The notes under the pieces were generated by a model. That model searched no databases, was not told the origin of the DNA, and saw nothing but the letters and a program-made list of their open reading frames with translations. From the NCBI GenBank assembly GCA_029531795.1, contig JAPEIS010000012.1, forward strand, positions 930,001 to 994,000: a stretch of 64,000 nucleotides of DNA, in the 5' to 3' direction. Made by a program: the position numbers and the translations under genes. Positions within the stretch are counted from its first letter, which is position 1. Every line of letters begins with the position of its first letter. The stretch is from Sclerotinia nivalis (lineage: Eukaryota > Ascomycota > Leotiomycetes > Helotiales > Sclerotiniaceae). Positions 21,509 to 34,889 of the stretch are shown here, piece after piece.

Positions 21509-23796
21509 TTAACTAGTAGCAGCTTTGTCATCCTCGTCCAAGAAGAACTAGATAATATTAGTGATAATGCTTGTGATTTAATGGCGATGGTACTTACGTA
21601 GTTACCGCTCAACTTCTGTTCCTGGTCCAATTGGGAGTTGAGTTTGTTGATACGAGGTCTGTAGTTAGTTGGATCACGACGGAAAGTGACATCGAGGTTC
21701 TTCAAGAACTTGTTGCAACCAGTGAGTAATGACTGGGGGGTATTGGCACGAGCATCGATACCAGGCTGGCCGTCAAAGACAATAACACGATCAGCGAGGT
21801 AAGTAGCCATGACGAAATCGTGCTCGACGATGAAAGCAGTCTTCTTCGAGTGCATGATGAATCTCTTAATGACACGGGCGGCAATAATACGCTGTTCGGA
21901 ATCGAGGTACGCAGAGGGTTCATCAATGAGGTAGATATCGGCGGGTATACCGAGTGCAAGGACGATAGCCACACGTTGCAACTCTCCTCCAGACAAGGTC
22001 TTCACTTCTTGATCGATAAATTCTTCGAGCTTAAGGGGTTTAACGACATCCGTTTGGAATTGAGGCAGGAGGAAGGCAGTCTTGATCTTCTTGAAAAACA
22101 ACTGTCTGACTGTTCCCTCAAATTTTGGCGTGATCTTTTGAGGCTTCATGCTGACCTTCATTCCTGGAACCTTTTGATTGCCATCGGGTTGAGTAGCGCC
22201 GGCAAGCATTTTACAGAAAGTGGTTTTACCAGTACCGTTTTCCCCCATCATGACGACAATTTCTGAATCGGTGAAATCTCCTGCCTCAATGGACAAGTGG
22301 AAGTTGCCGAGAGTCTTTTCCATGGATGGGTATTGGAATGCTCTAGATCTGTCTGCCATGAATTCATCGGCAGCCTCGGAAATCTTGAATGTTAAAGACT
22401 CTTCTCGGAATCGCAAGTTCTCAGTTGGGATGTTACCATCCAAGAAGATATTGATACCTTCTCTGACAGAGGCTGGGAGAGTCACAACACCGTAGACGGC
22501 AGGTTTTCCGTACAGTACGCAGATGAAGTCTGACAAGTAATCCAATACTGAAAGATCGTGCTCAACGCAAATGACATAATCATCAGATCGCAACAATGAT
22601 CGAATAATTTGAGCAGCGCTAAGACGTTGCTTCACATCTAGGTAGGAAGAGGGCTCATCAAACATGTAGCTAATTATAGTCAGTAAGAATTCATGAAAGC
22701 TCTGTGAACACGACTTACACATCGGCTTGCTGTACACAAACGGTTGCAATGGCAAATCTTTGTAATTCTCCACCGGATAAAAGATTGACATCTCGGTCCA
22801 TAATGTGATTTAATTCTAAAGCAATGTCAGTAGTACCAAAATGCATATATGGCATTAAAACATACCCAAAATGTCACAGACCTCCTTGAAGTTATCCATT
22901 GTTGCAACACCTTCGATCAAACCCCGCACAGTCTTATCTGGTCCCTTGATTGCTCTTGGAATTCTGTCGACATATTGGGGCTTCACAATCGCTTTCAAAT
23001 CATCTTCCAAAATCTTGGTGAAATAGTCTACACTGGTGTGAGCGCACATCAAGAATTATTAGGAATTTGAGCAACATACTTTGCAATTCAGAACCACGGA
23101 AGTATTTGATAACATCTTGCCAGTCGGGTGGGTTGTCATATCTACCCAAATTTGGCTTCAATTTTCCACTGAGAATCTTGAGTGCTGTACTCTTTCCAAT
23201 ACCGTTGGAACCAACCAATCCCAAAACTTGTCCTGGACGTGGTGTAGGCAATCTGTGCAGCTTGAAACTGTTGGCAGAGTATCGATGAGTTACGTGAGAC
23301 TCCAAATTTGTCGGCAAATTGATAATATTGATAGCACCAAATGGACACTTCTTAGGACAGATACCACATCCAATGCACAGATTCTCCGAGATGAAGGCAA
23401 TTTTCGACTCAGGGGTAACCTCGATACAGAGGCGACCACTTCGAACGACCGGGCAGGATTTCTTGCATTCTTGTCTACATTTCTGTAAATAGACGATTAG
23501 CAACTTGTAGAATATGCGGAGAAGATTAGATGAGCATATTTACCTTTGGCTTGCACTATTTAGATGGTGGATATTGTCAGTGATATTCATATGGCGGGGT
23601 ATGTGGTGGGGCAGAGCTCAACGCAGAATTTGTCGCACCTTGTCAGTACTGATGATAGCAATACTAGAAGTGAGCGGATCAGCAAATTATTCAATATATA
23701 GTTTTCGACTATGGCAGAAGTAGGAAATGTAATGTTCGCGCAACATTGGATTGTGACCAGAACAAGAACTGCATACCGGGTAAGTTTGTCAGACAT
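21509..23796 (-). CDS. RLI1: Rli1/ABCE1 ribosome-recycling Fe-S ABC ATPase
   Basis: Eight exons on the minus strand (23796-23777, 23663-23639, 23555-23544, 23482-23080, 23027-22866, 22815-22719, 22669-21598, 21547-21509) sum to 609 residues, close to the usual 600-610. The start [15 protein letters not shown] matches the family start. The N-terminal ferredoxin-like domain has [12 protein letters not shown] and [15 protein letters not shown] for two 4Fe-4S clusters. ABC domain 1 has Walker [10 protein letters not shown], signature [10 protein letters not shown] and Walker [14 protein letters not shown] domain 2 has [19 protein letters not shown] and [10 protein letters not shown]. The hinge block [14 protein letters not shown] and ending SGNYFFLD are typical. 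The protein splits post-termination ribosomes together with release factor eRF1 and acts in initiation and ribosome export. It is a soluble ATPase, not a transporter. One exon is only 12 nt. Confidence 0.95.
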
Positions 23797-25128
23797 CTTG
23801 GATGCTGTTGCTCTCACAGAGCACTAGAAATTTGTGGTAAAAAGAGAAATAACAAAGTTTAGTGAAGAATCTGCAGATTATGTTGAGCTTGTGCTTCTTT
23901 TTTCTTGTGCAAGACAACTGAAAATGGTGTATAAGTTAGAGACTTGCAGATGGGTATGAGGTCTGATCAATCTGTAGATGAGTATTTTAATATGATGGTG
24001 AAAGGTTAAAAAGTCTTTAGTGTTAGATCACATTGATGAGTTTCGATTATTACACAATAAATATTATTGGTTGGGGAGAACAAGTCTCACAGGTATCGAC
24101 TGCTTGCTGTACCCACTAGAGCCTAGAGAACAATGAACATAACACAATAAATCAGTTTGAGATCGTCGCTCATTTTCAGAATTATATATCAAATCAATCA
24201 TTCAAGATTTTAATACAAAACTAAAATAAATCTACTTATCCCTTCCTTATTAATAAGTAACGCTAATTTTCATGAATTTCATCTATTGATAAGGTATGAT
24301 ATTATATCATTAAAATGAAAAGAATGTATTTTTTGATCTCGATGGTTTTATTCTGATAGGGTTTACTATCTTAGCCTGAAGTCCCAGCGCATAAGTACAG
24401 TCAGATATCACGTGAAACTACCATAAATCGCCTAGTTCTGCTCGCTTAACTACGGTAGCCTACAATCATATCCTGACCAGCTGCTCATGTCAATCAATGT
24501 GGAAATTCATCATTGATTGAAGACCTCCAGATCCGCTCTCCAATTTTAACGTCCGAAGTCTCCAACACCACAACATTGTTTAACTTTATACTCTTTATTT
24601 CACCGATTGTGTCTTAATTATTTTCGTATCAGGGGGGCCTTTTTAAATATGGCTTGTAAGTTTTCCAGTTCTCCCACAAATTCCACACAAAACGTGGTGT
24701 ACATATACCCAATGTCATAATGAATCTGCCATCCTCGACTGCCATCATTTCCATCTTCATATCTCCTTGTACAGTCTTCAGACTATATAGAGTTTCATGA
24801 TCTTCACTCATATCACTCTTCCGTTGCTGCTTTCTTCCCCTTATCACGTACTTTGGCACACAAATGCTCTCTGAGCTGGCCTCAATCGACCGGTGTCATT
24901 TCATCGCCCTTCATCGCGAGATTGACGTCAAGCACACGAGAATGCGCCGATGACATTCAGCATGCCGTTGTTGCTGTGTTCTCTGCAATCGCGGTGTATA
25001 TATAATCGCGGACTATTTCCCTAGACATTCGTGCGATTGTCAGAGTTTTCACTACACACAATCATGAGGTCATAACGTTCATTGTAGCTAATATCGTCGT
25101 CGCAGCCCCGCAGGATACAATCGAAGTC
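23797..25128. promoter_or_regulatory. Divergent intergenic region RLI1 / CHD1
   Basis: 1.3 kb between head-to-head genes. The 76-codon frame at 24629-24859 (-) begins with GTG, has no recognisable domain and is not called. TATATATAATC near 25000 could be a TATA element for CHD1. Confidence 0.4.
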
Positions 25129-28100
25129 ATGAACTCGATATCCCCGTTACATATGTCCAATGGACGCGATGAATTATTCGCAAGATCTTCGCCATCGAAT
25201 GATGACGCCCCAGGCGAAAGCGAGTCCGAACTATCCGACGTTGGCAACCCTACCGTCGACGAACCCTCGCCGGCCCCCTCAAACCGCCACCCCGAGTTTG
25301 GTGCTCAAGATTCCGATGCCTCTGAAGACTCGTCGCCTGAAGATCAGGAACAATCCGATGATGCAGACTTTGATGAAGAAGAAACTCCTGCAGCAGCAGC
25401 CTTCAATGGCCAACGATCGGAGCGTTCGAGCACTGTCGAGTCATCGCGTCCTGCTAAACGCAAGTCAGGAGGCATGGATCAAGATCGGTACATGCTGGAG
25501 AATCCTGAACTATACGGCTTACGAAGAAGCGTAAGGCATTTTCACTTCCATATCCCCAAGAACTAATGCTAACAAGTTTTTGCAACTATAGGCGCGTCCA
25601 GTACAAACTCGAACTATTGTATGTCGTCCCGATTTATCACGTTCTTTTGCAGCATGTAATACAGTTAGATACAAGTGCTGATCATTATAGGTCGAGTCTG
25701 ATGATGAGGAGGAAGAGGAGGATTCCGATGCCGTTGCAGTTCATAGAAGTAAGCGTAGGAAGCCAGAGCGTTCCCAACAATGTAGGTGCCTTCCTGGTCG
25801 TGGATAAATTGGCTGTCGCAGAATGCTAATGTCATACACAGCTTCCAAACGCCAGACGCCAGCTCTGCAATCTGCAACTGCTTCTGATACAGACGAAACC
25901 GATACTTATGGTAGTTTACGAGCACGAAATACCACAAAAAAGAATCGCCGTCGCCAACTAGAATCCGGCAATCTCGCTCCGCAATACCAAGAGAAGAGGT
26001 GGAACAGTCGACGTGCTGCACAAGTCACGACTGGTGCTTACCAAGAAAGTGATCCCGACCTTGAGGATGAATCTGAAATGATGACACCCAATCAATGGGC
26101 AGAAGATGTTGAAGATACCTCGCCATATATCGATGTCGTCTTAAAGCACAAGATCAAAGATGCAAAAGATGCAAAAGATGAAGAGCTCACCAAGGATGAT
26201 TTCGACTACTACATCAAGTGGCAGGGCAAGTCGCACTGCCATGCAACTTGGGAGACCACAGCATCTTTGGCGGGCGTTCGTGGATTCAGGCGCCTCGAAA
26301 ACTACTACCGAAAGATTGTCCTCGAGGATATCTACATGACGCAAGGCGCCGATATACCACCAGAAGAAAAAGAAAAGTGGATGCTCGATAGAGAGCGCGA
26401 CGCAGATGCTCTAGAGGACTATACAAAGGTTGAGAGGGTTATTGGCTCGCGAGAAGGTGACGAGGAAACCGAGTACTTCATTAAGTGGAAGGGTCTTTAC
26501 TACGAATCTTGCACATGGGAAACTGCTTCATTCATCAGCGAGAAAGCTCAAGATGCTATCGACCACTTTTTGGATCGCAGCTCTAGATCTTTGGTCTCGG
26601 ACCGAAAAGAGTCAAACCCGGATACCAGAGGTCCCCATGTTCCTATTCGTGAACAACCAGATTACATCAAGAACGGACAATTGCGGGATTTCCAAATTAC
26701 TGGTGTCAATTTCCTGGCGTACAATTGGTGCAAGAACAAGAATGTTATTCTCGCTGATGAGATGGGACTGGGCAAGACTGTCCAGACTGTTGCATTTATG
26801 AATTGGCTCCGCAATGATAGAGGCCAAGAAGGCCCACATCTCGTCGTAGTTCCTCTGACTACCATTCCTGCTTGGGCTGATACCTTCGATAACTGGGCAC
26901 CAAGTCTCAACTATGTCGTCTACAATGGTAAAGAATCTTCACGCCAGGTCATTCGTGAGTATGAACTACTGGTCGATGGAAACCCCAGGCGTCCAAAGTT
27001 CAACGTCCTTCTCACTTCTTATGAGTACATTCTGGCAGACTCTGCCTTCTTGGCGCAAATCAAGTGGCAGTTCATGGCCGTCGATGAAGCTCATCGTCTG
27101 AAGAACCGTGAATCTCAGCTGTATGTAAAACTGCTTGATTTTAAGGCTCCCAGTCGTTTGTTAATCACCGGCACCCCGGTTCAAAACACCTTGGGCGAGT
27201 TGTCGGCCCTCATGGACTTTCTTATGCCAGGTGAAATGGACATCGAAGATGATATGGACCTAACTGATGAAGCTGCTGGTGAAAAAATCGCAGCACTTAC
27301 CACCAAAATCCAGCCATACATTCTCCGCCGCACAAAGCAGAAAGTGGAGAACGACTTGCCACCGAAAAGCGAAAAAATCATTCGCGTCGAGCTATCAGAT
27401 GTTCAGCTGGATTACTACAAGAATATCCTTACTCGCAATTATGCCGCCTTAAATGAAGGTTCTAAAGGTCAAAAGCAGTCCTTGTTAAACATTATGATGG
27501 AACTCAAAAAGGCTAGCAATCATCCCTACATGTTCCCCAATGCAGAGGAGAAGATTTTGAAGGGTAGTGAGAGGCGAGACGATCAGTTGAAGGGCTTGAT
27601 TGCCAGCAGTGGGAAGATGATGCTTCTTGACAGATTACTCGCCAAACTAAAGAAGGACAACCATCGCGTTTTGATTTTCAGTCAAATGGTGAAGATGCTT
27701 GATATCCTTGGTGACTATCTTCAACTTCGTGGCTATCAATTTCAACGCCTTGATGGTACAGTTGCTGCGGGCCCAAGACGTCAAGCCATTGACCATTTCA
27801 ACGCCGAAGATAGCAATGACTTCTGCTTTCTTCTTTCCACTCGTGCTGGAGGTCTCGGTATCAACTTGATGACCGCTGATACGGTTGTAATTTTTGACTC
27901 TGATTGGAATCCCCAAGCTGATTTGCAAGCCATGGCTCGTGCACATCGTATTGGACAGAAGAAGCCTGTGAGCATTTACAGACTTGTCTCGAAGGAAACT
28001 GTCGAAGAAGAGATTCTTGAGCGTGCTCGCAACAAGCTGATGCTAGAGTTCATTACCATACAACGAGGTGTGACCGATAAAGAGAAGAAGGAGCTTCGCG

Positions 28101-29946
28101 AGAAAGCTGCCAAGGCGGGTAAAATTGATGATCCCAAGTCTTCCGACGATATCTCTCGTATACTCAAAAAGAGAGGCCAGAAGATGTTCGAACAATCTGG
28201 AAACCAGAAAAAGCTTGAAGAGTTAGACATTGACTCTGTCCTCGAGAATGCCGAAGAGCACCAGACTGAAGTACCAGAAGGCATGGTTGCAGATGGTGGC
28301 GAAGATTTCCTTAGAAGTTTCGAATATACCGATGTCAAGATTGACTTGGAATGGGACGACATTATCCCAAAAGATCAGTTGGAAGGAATCAAAGCTGAGG
28401 AAGAAAAACGAGCTCATGAAGAATACCTCGCCAAGGTCGTGGAAGAGAATGCGCCGCGTAAGGCTGCCATGAAGAACACAGCTGAGGTCGAGCGAGAGCA
28501 ACGTCTTGCAAAGAAGCGCGAGCGTGACCAAGCTAAGCAAGAAGAGCTCGAAGAAAAGAGAGAAGCTCAAGCAAATCGTTTGGACCCGAAGCGTCCTCTC
28601 AATGAGAAGGAAACAAGAAACTTGATGAAAGCTTATCTTCGATATGGATCAATGGAAGATCGTGGTGAAGAACTTGTAAAAGAAGCTCGGCTTGTGGGCC
28701 GCGATGAGGAAATGATGAAAGCGACATTGAAAGCCCTTACCGAAGAGAGTAGCAGACGTCTAAAGGAAGAGAACGAAAGGGTCGAAGCACTGGAGCGTGC
28801 AACCAATAAGCCATTGACCAAGAAGGATAGAAAGGCAGTATTGTTTGACTACTCTGGAGTAAAGAGAGTCAATGCCGAGACTATCATGGAACGTCCAGGC
28901 GAAATGAGGATGCTAAGAGATGTTGTCGGAAGCACCCCCGATTTCAAAACCTTTCGCGTCACCGACGCATCCAAAGGTGCCCACTACTCATGTGAATGGG
29001 GTGCTAAGGAGGATGGCATGCTTCTCGTCGGGATCCATAGGCATGGCTACGGTGCTTGGACCCAGATCAGAGATGACACCGACTTGGGACTTGGGGACAA
29101 GTTGTTTCTTGAAGAACATCGTGTAGACAAGAAAGAAGAAAGAAGCAAGGCAGATGAAAAGGTCGCCAAGGCTCCCGGAGCTGTTCACTTGGTCAGACGA
29201 GCGGATTATCTTCTATCTGTCTTGAAAGCCAAGTACTCTGATAATCAAGCTGCCAAGCGTGCCGTGGAGAACCATCATCGAAACAACAAGAAGCACGAAC
29301 GGAACGGATCCAGAAGATCCGAGCCAAGAGGCTCCGTTTCTGCTTCTCCTGCTCCGCCGATTAAGAAAGCATCTCGACCATTCGATCACAACAGTCGTGA
29401 TCGAGAGCGAGATAGAGCTCGTGGTCACAACGTTAACGATTCGCGTGATTCTCGTCGGGAAAGCGGAGGTTATGGTTCTTCAACGCCTGGTATGAAAAGG
29501 AAGTATAGTGATGGAGACGATGAGAAACATCTAGAACGTCGTCCCAAGTACCGTAAATCCGACAACGGTGAACCGGATCAGAACGAAATGCTCCGTAAAC
29601 TTTTCAAGCCAATCAAGGAAAGCCTTCGACGTCTCCAAAATGGCACAGCCAAAAATATTCCAAACAAAAAGGAACGTGCTGGGGTTTTGAAAGAGGAGCT
29701 GTATAGTACTGGACTGTTTATTGACTCTATCACTGCGCCTAAGAAAGATGGATCAGTTGACAATAAACTGAAGGATAGTCTGTGGTTGGTTTCTTATCTT
29801 CCAAAGTTTAAACAGTGCATTTGCTAACATTTTCTAGGGAATATGTAATGACCTACTGGCCTAATCCAGGACAATCCACACAAGCAGTTGCGTCTATGTA
29901 CACAAAAGTCAGGAAGGAAAGGGTAGAATCAGAGGCTTCAAGATGA
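25129..29946 (+). CDS. CHD1: Chromodomain helicase Chd1 (SNF2 family remodeller)
   Basis: Five exons (25129-25530, 25592-25618, 25691-25781, 25842-29784, 29838-29946) give 1523 residues. An acidic Ser-rich N-terminus is followed by a double chromodomain (about 265-430: YYIKWQGKSHCHATWE and YFIKWKGLYYESCTWE). The Snf2 ATPase has Walker A ILADEMGLGKTVQT near 480, DEAH box AVDEAHRLKN near 588, LLITGTPVQN, and in the second lobe FSQMVKMLDIL, STRAGGLGINL and ARAHRIGQKKPVSIYRL. A SANT/SLIDE DNA-binding region (WGAKEDGMLLVGIHRHGYGAWTQI) follows. The last exon completes the C-terminal helical DUF4208-type domain (MLRKLFKPIKESLRRLQNGT ... VMTYWPNPGQSTQAVASMY). Chd1 slides and evenly spaces nucleosomes behind elongating RNA polymerase II. 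Exon 2 is only 27 nt. The start is the first ATG of the long frame; a shorter start at MSNGRDELF cannot be excluded. Confidence 0.95.
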
Positions 29947-32583
29947 GAGTTTGTGAAGAGGATGTCAGAAGTGCTTTAATCTCACGGTGAGAGGATCTAA
30001 TGTCTTGAAGAAGGTTGCATTGGCGTTTAGATGATGGGATTATCATATTTTACACCGGCTCAAATCACGGCATGGGCTGGCGTACGGTTGACTGGATCAT
30101 GGGAAGGTTAATGGTGGGTTGGAGTTGATAAAACTCATTGCATGGGAGAAAGGGAAATCATTGTGCGGATTGCACCGGCGTTTTGTCAAAATCAAGCAAC
30201 TTATACTAGTCAGTTGATAAGCGACACGACACGAGAATATGTACATAAAGTGCCAGCGGTAGAAGGTGTCGAGGACCTTTTCTTCTTAAGACCACAATAG
30301 AGCTAGCTAGTTATACAGACATTGAGACAAGTGCGAACAAGTTTTGATAGACGTCAGATTTGAGGTTGATAATATGAGTCAATTAGTGAGTAAAGGATTA
30401 GATTGTATTACCTAGATATCATTCATATTTACAGGAGTACTCCGTAGAGTTGTTCAGAAATGACTTGATATTCCCTTTCGGTTCTTCTCTTTCGAAGCGT
30501 GCCTTCATCTTTTCCCGAGGTCCCAGTGTATTATCTATCTCAATGTAGTGATTCAATTGGTCCATTGAATATGTGTATTAATCATGAAAAGTTAACCCCC
30601 GAACAACCCCATCTTACGCTAATCTCCGCAAAATTGTAATTTCTCCACGCGTGCACGGTCATATTTGGGGATCACATTCATCTACTAGGTAGCTTTTCAT
30701 CTAGACCAACCTTGGAAACCTAATATGCACAACATGGGGGACAAGCAAAAGTTCTTCAAGCCTCATTTTCATTTACATATACATCATCGAACGATATTCT
30801 AAAGCTATATGCAACGATACTATACATCCACCAAGTTGTACCGTAAGGTCTGTGACCTTCTAAAGCTGGTGCTCGTGTTGTACGAAAAAGGACTTTGGAG
30901 TGACTGTTGAGGTGAGGGAGGTTGTGATCCTGGCACGATAGCCAAATTTCTCATAACGGACGCTTACTGCAATCGATTTTGCCAGCATTGTTGGGAACAT
31001 CACTGGCCAATGGAAGAGGAGGATGAAATGACGGGACAGAGGAGATAAAAGGCACAGCATTGTGATGGATGGTTGGAAGGATTACGGTTTACGGATTTTG
31101 ACAATTCTTGATTTTATCCGTAATGTAATTCGGGTACGAGGTGAGATGTTTAAAGAGTACTGGCTGGCTGATTACGATGAACTCAAAAGATTTCGTTTGT
31201 TGGCAAAATACCGAGTATGTTTATTTCCAACACGCTTTGCTAAGATCTAGATCTCGCGTGACTCGTGTCAATTTGAGTTTATTGAAGCCTAAATGAATCA
31301 AGTGACAGTTGTACAATATCTCTGACGGCGAAGGAAAGTTTTTTATAACTTACATGTTAGGGGGCGGGCTGACAAGTTGCACAATACTTTTTCGCGTGTA
31401 TTGGCCACTCATATTACTACGCCGCACTTGTACTTCAGGAATCAGTGTAAGATGCTCAATTGAAGCTAGAAGAAGAAAAAATGCCAATTATAGTAATTAG
31501 ACCGCTATTCGGTGAATTAACCGATAGCGAAGGCTTGCAGAGTTTGAAGCCTTTTTACTAGCCCACCTACGCAAGTGCACACATAGTGGATGGGGGCATA
31601 AGTTCTTAGCTTACTCGGCTACGCATTATGAATACAAACCTGCATGGTAAATTAATGGCAAATTGGGATGCATCGAGGGATAAGCTTTTCCACTACAAAG
31701 TGACCGACCCCGGTTATCTGTTCTGCTGCATCAGTCAAGACTCGAGACTCTTGACTGAAGAGCCTGTTATCAAGCTAATGAATACTTACTCCTTACCAGC
31801 ACTGAATGTTAATCTTATACTTATTCTCGCTTACTAAACTCCTATTTTTGCTAGTGTTTGATTCTTTCCTACCATACAATGATCAATCCTTCTTTACTCT
31901 CCACTATATTTGTCAAATTCCGTGCTACAATTCGGTCCGACTTGCTCGTTTTACAAGGAATTCAGTAGAAAGCTACCCTGGTATATTGTATGGTTTATGT
32001 GACACCACTTCACCCCATGTCCCCCGCATGTCTCAACCCCCGAACTAGTCGATCTTCCCCACGAGGGCAACACCTCCGCATTCTATTGTGCATGGTATTG
32101 TTTGGTTTGAAGCCCACAAATTCCTTTAAACGGTTTAACACAGATGAGATTGTAGGAGGGTGATTGCAACAATCATGTATATCCCCGGTTACTTGGCAAC
32201 CGTGTATGAGGCATAGGTCCATGGCCAAAGGTTTTCCTGGGGAAGGGATACGGGCGTACAGAGCGCGTGCACATTCTCTCAGAAAATTAGGTGCAGCCTC
32301 GCAGGGATAGCTCTTTCGTGGCTTGTTTCTTGCCGACTTGAGGGATTCTTTTGATTCATTTAATGCATGTTGACTGGTCAGAGTACGACCGGTTGGACCT
32401 AATCCAATTCAACAGTGGACAAGCTTAGTTTTTTTCTGTGCATAAATAAAGTGTGGAGAATCCCCAGGTCTTTACAATCAGCTCTCTTGGTCTCTGTTGA
32501 CCTGAACAAGCCTGCATCTTCATACTCTTACAGGCAGACCAATAACAACTTTTCGCATCAATTGAATAGCAACAGTCTTCATC
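29947..32583. other. Intergenic region upstream of the sugar transporter (2.6 kb), no gene seen
   Basis: No ORF longer than 80 codons with support. The part nearest the transporter holds candidate carbon-repressor sites (32022-32242) and an A/T-rich TATA-like stretch, CATAAATAAAG, near 32440. A short palindrome lies at 31503-31530. The long upstream region fits a regulated promoter. Confidence 0.55.
32022..32242. promoter_or_regulatory. Cluster of candidate CreA-type sites upstream of hexose transporter
   Basis: Four matches to the SYGGRG-type carbon catabolite repressor consensus on either strand: CCCCGC at 32022, CCCCAC at 32057, CCCCGG at 32183 and CTGGGG at 32237. They lie 340-560 bp upstream of the transporter start. 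The consensus is short and such matches occur by chance. The clustering and the neighbouring gene make them plausible; binding is inferred. Confidence 0.4.
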
Positions 32584-34889
32584 ATGCCTGGAGGAGCAGT
32601 TGTTCATGGCACGACGGATACGTCTCGTGTAAGTAATGTTTCTCTTTTAGCTGCTATGGCATCATGGATATCCGTCAAGCGTTTTCGAGGCTACTGTCTC
32701 AATAGCAATACATCATTGATGATTATTATCGAATGTCTATGTATCACAATGCTAATCGTATGGATTGTAGATCGAGGCGCCAGTAACTGTCAAGGCATAC
32801 TTCATGTAAGTTCCTTATGCCAATTGCGAATATTTCGAGCTCAAGATAATGACTGATACTTTCCTAGGTGTGCTTTTGCAGCATTCGGTGGTATTTTCTT
32901 CGGATATGATACAGGTTGGATGTCTGGGTATGTTCTTCAACATCTCTACATGCTTTACCCATATATTAATGATTTGAAGTGTTTTGGCAATGCCTTATTT
33001 CATCACTCAATACACTGGATTACCAAAACCTCCTGCGGATGCCCCCAAGGCAACTTTGGACGCATTCGCCATCTCTGCTAGCAATCAATCTTTGACCACT
33101 TCTATCCTTTCTTGTGGTACTTTCTTTGGAGCTCTTATCGCTGGTGATGTGGCCGATACAATTGGACGTCGTTTGACCATTATTACTGGCTGTGCAGTCT
33201 TCTGCGTCGGATGTATCATGGAGACCGCCTCCACTGGTCTTGGTCTTATGGTTGCAGGTCGTCTAATTGCTGGTGCTGGTGTTGGATTCATTTCTGCTAT
33301 TAGTAAGTCTCATCTAATATCAGCTGTCAGCCTCGACTTGTCTAACCAGTCATCAATCAGTCATCTTGTACATGTCAGAAATTGCTCCGAAAAAAGTTCG
33401 TGGTGCCCTGGTCTCAGGATATCAATTCTGTATCACGATCGGAATCTTACTTGCCAATTGTGTTGTCTACGCAACACAAAATCGGACTGATACTGGCTCG
33501 TACCGAATCCCAATTGCACTTCAATTCTTGTGGGCGATTGTCTTGGCAGGTGGATTGTTCATCCTTCCCGAATCACCCCGTTACTATGTTAAGAAAGGTC
33601 GTCTTGAAGATGCTGCCCAATCTTTATCCAATGTTCGTGGTCAACCAATTGAGTCTGAATATATTCAAGTAAGTGCACCAGAACTTTTAACGTGGTATGT
33701 CCTCCTAACATGATCATAGGACGAACTTGCGGAAATTATCGCAAACAATGAATACGAACTCTCCGTCGTACCACAAACGTCCTACATTTCTCAATGGACT
33801 AATTGCTTCAAAGGTTTGTGACTTCGGTTTGTCCGAAACCGTTATCTTTTGCTTACGCACATGCAGGATCCATGTTCGATGGTTCCAGTAACGTTCGAAG
33901 AACCTTCACTGGTATCACGCTCCAATGTATGCAACAATTCACTGGTATCGTAAGTGATATGCCCACCTGTCATTTTCGCACTTCCAAGTTACATGGTTTT
34001 ATCCGTTGGAACAGCTCATCAGTGTAAATCAGTACTAATCCATATTTCGTAGAACTTCATCTTCTACTTCGGAAATGTCTTCTTCAAATCTCTCGGGACG
34101 ATCAAGAATCCGTTCTTGATCTCCCTCGTCACTTCCTTGGTAAACATGTTGACAACCCCTCTCGCATTCTGGACCGTCGAACGTTTTGGTCGTCGTACCA
34201 TCCTTCTCATCGGTGCTTCCTGCATGATCACTTTCCAATTCCTAGTTGGTATCATTGGTGTCACCGCCGGTGAAGCCGACAGGCATAACACCGCAGCCGT
34301 ATCAGCTATGATTGCTTGTAAGTATTCTATTCAACGATATATCCCTCATCCTTCCACAATAAATCACTCATCATGACACATACTAACCCCACCCAAAGTC
34401 ATCTGCCTCAACATCGCCGCCTTCGCCACAACCTGGGGCCCAGCCGCCTGGGTCGTCGTCGGAGAAATCTTCCCCCTCCCCATCCGCTCCCGCGGCGTCG
34501 GTCTCTCTACCGCCTCCAACTGGTTCTGGAACTGCATCATCGGAGTCATCACTCCGTATCTCGTCGGAACCCAAAAAGGAGACGCGAATCTAGGCGCTAA
34601 GGTATTTTTTATGTGGGGCTCGCTTTGTGTGTTGAGTTTGCTGTTCGCGTATTTCTTTGTGTCAGAGACGAAGGGGTTGTCTTTGGAACAGGTGGATAGG
34701 ATGTTGGAGGAGACGACGCCGAGAACAAGTGCGAAGTGGGTGCCGCATAGTACGTTTGCGGCGGAGATGGGTTTGACGGGTGAGGAGAAGGTGGGTCGTG
34801 CTCATGGTCATGGTCATGGGGGGGCGGTGGAGAAGGGGAATGTGTCGGATGAGGTAGTGCAGAAGGAGGTTAATAAGGAGGTCGTTTGA
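32584..34889 (+). CDS. MFS sugar (hexose/monosaccharide) transporter
   Basis: Nine exons (32584-32628, 32771-32805, 32868-32927, 32980-33302, 33361-33668, 33720-33813, 33867-33949, 34053-34317, 34399-34889) give 567 residues with all phases consistent. The start MPGGAVVHGTTDTSRIEAPVTVKAY resembles fungal glucose transporters and sensors of the RCO-3/HXT group. Sugar-porter signatures are all present: GGIFFGYDTGWMSGVLAM in helix 1, GDVADTIGRRLTI, GRLIAGAGVGFISAI, PESPRYYVKKGR after helix 6, QQFTGINFIFYFG in helix 7, VERFGRRTILLIGA, WVVVGEIFPLPIRSRG, and FVSETKGLSLEQVD after helix 12. It should import monosaccharides at the plasma membrane, probably by proton symport. The His/Gly-rich cytosolic tail (GRAHGHGHGG) is distinctive. 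Substrate preference cannot be read from sequence, and a sensor role cannot be excluded. Intron 1 (142 bp) is the least certain splice. Confidence 0.9.

Noticed and set aside
24629..24859. 76-codon ORF on - between RLI1 and CHD1
   Set aside because: It starts with GTG, has no recognisable domain and no splice partners, and lies in a divergent promoter region.
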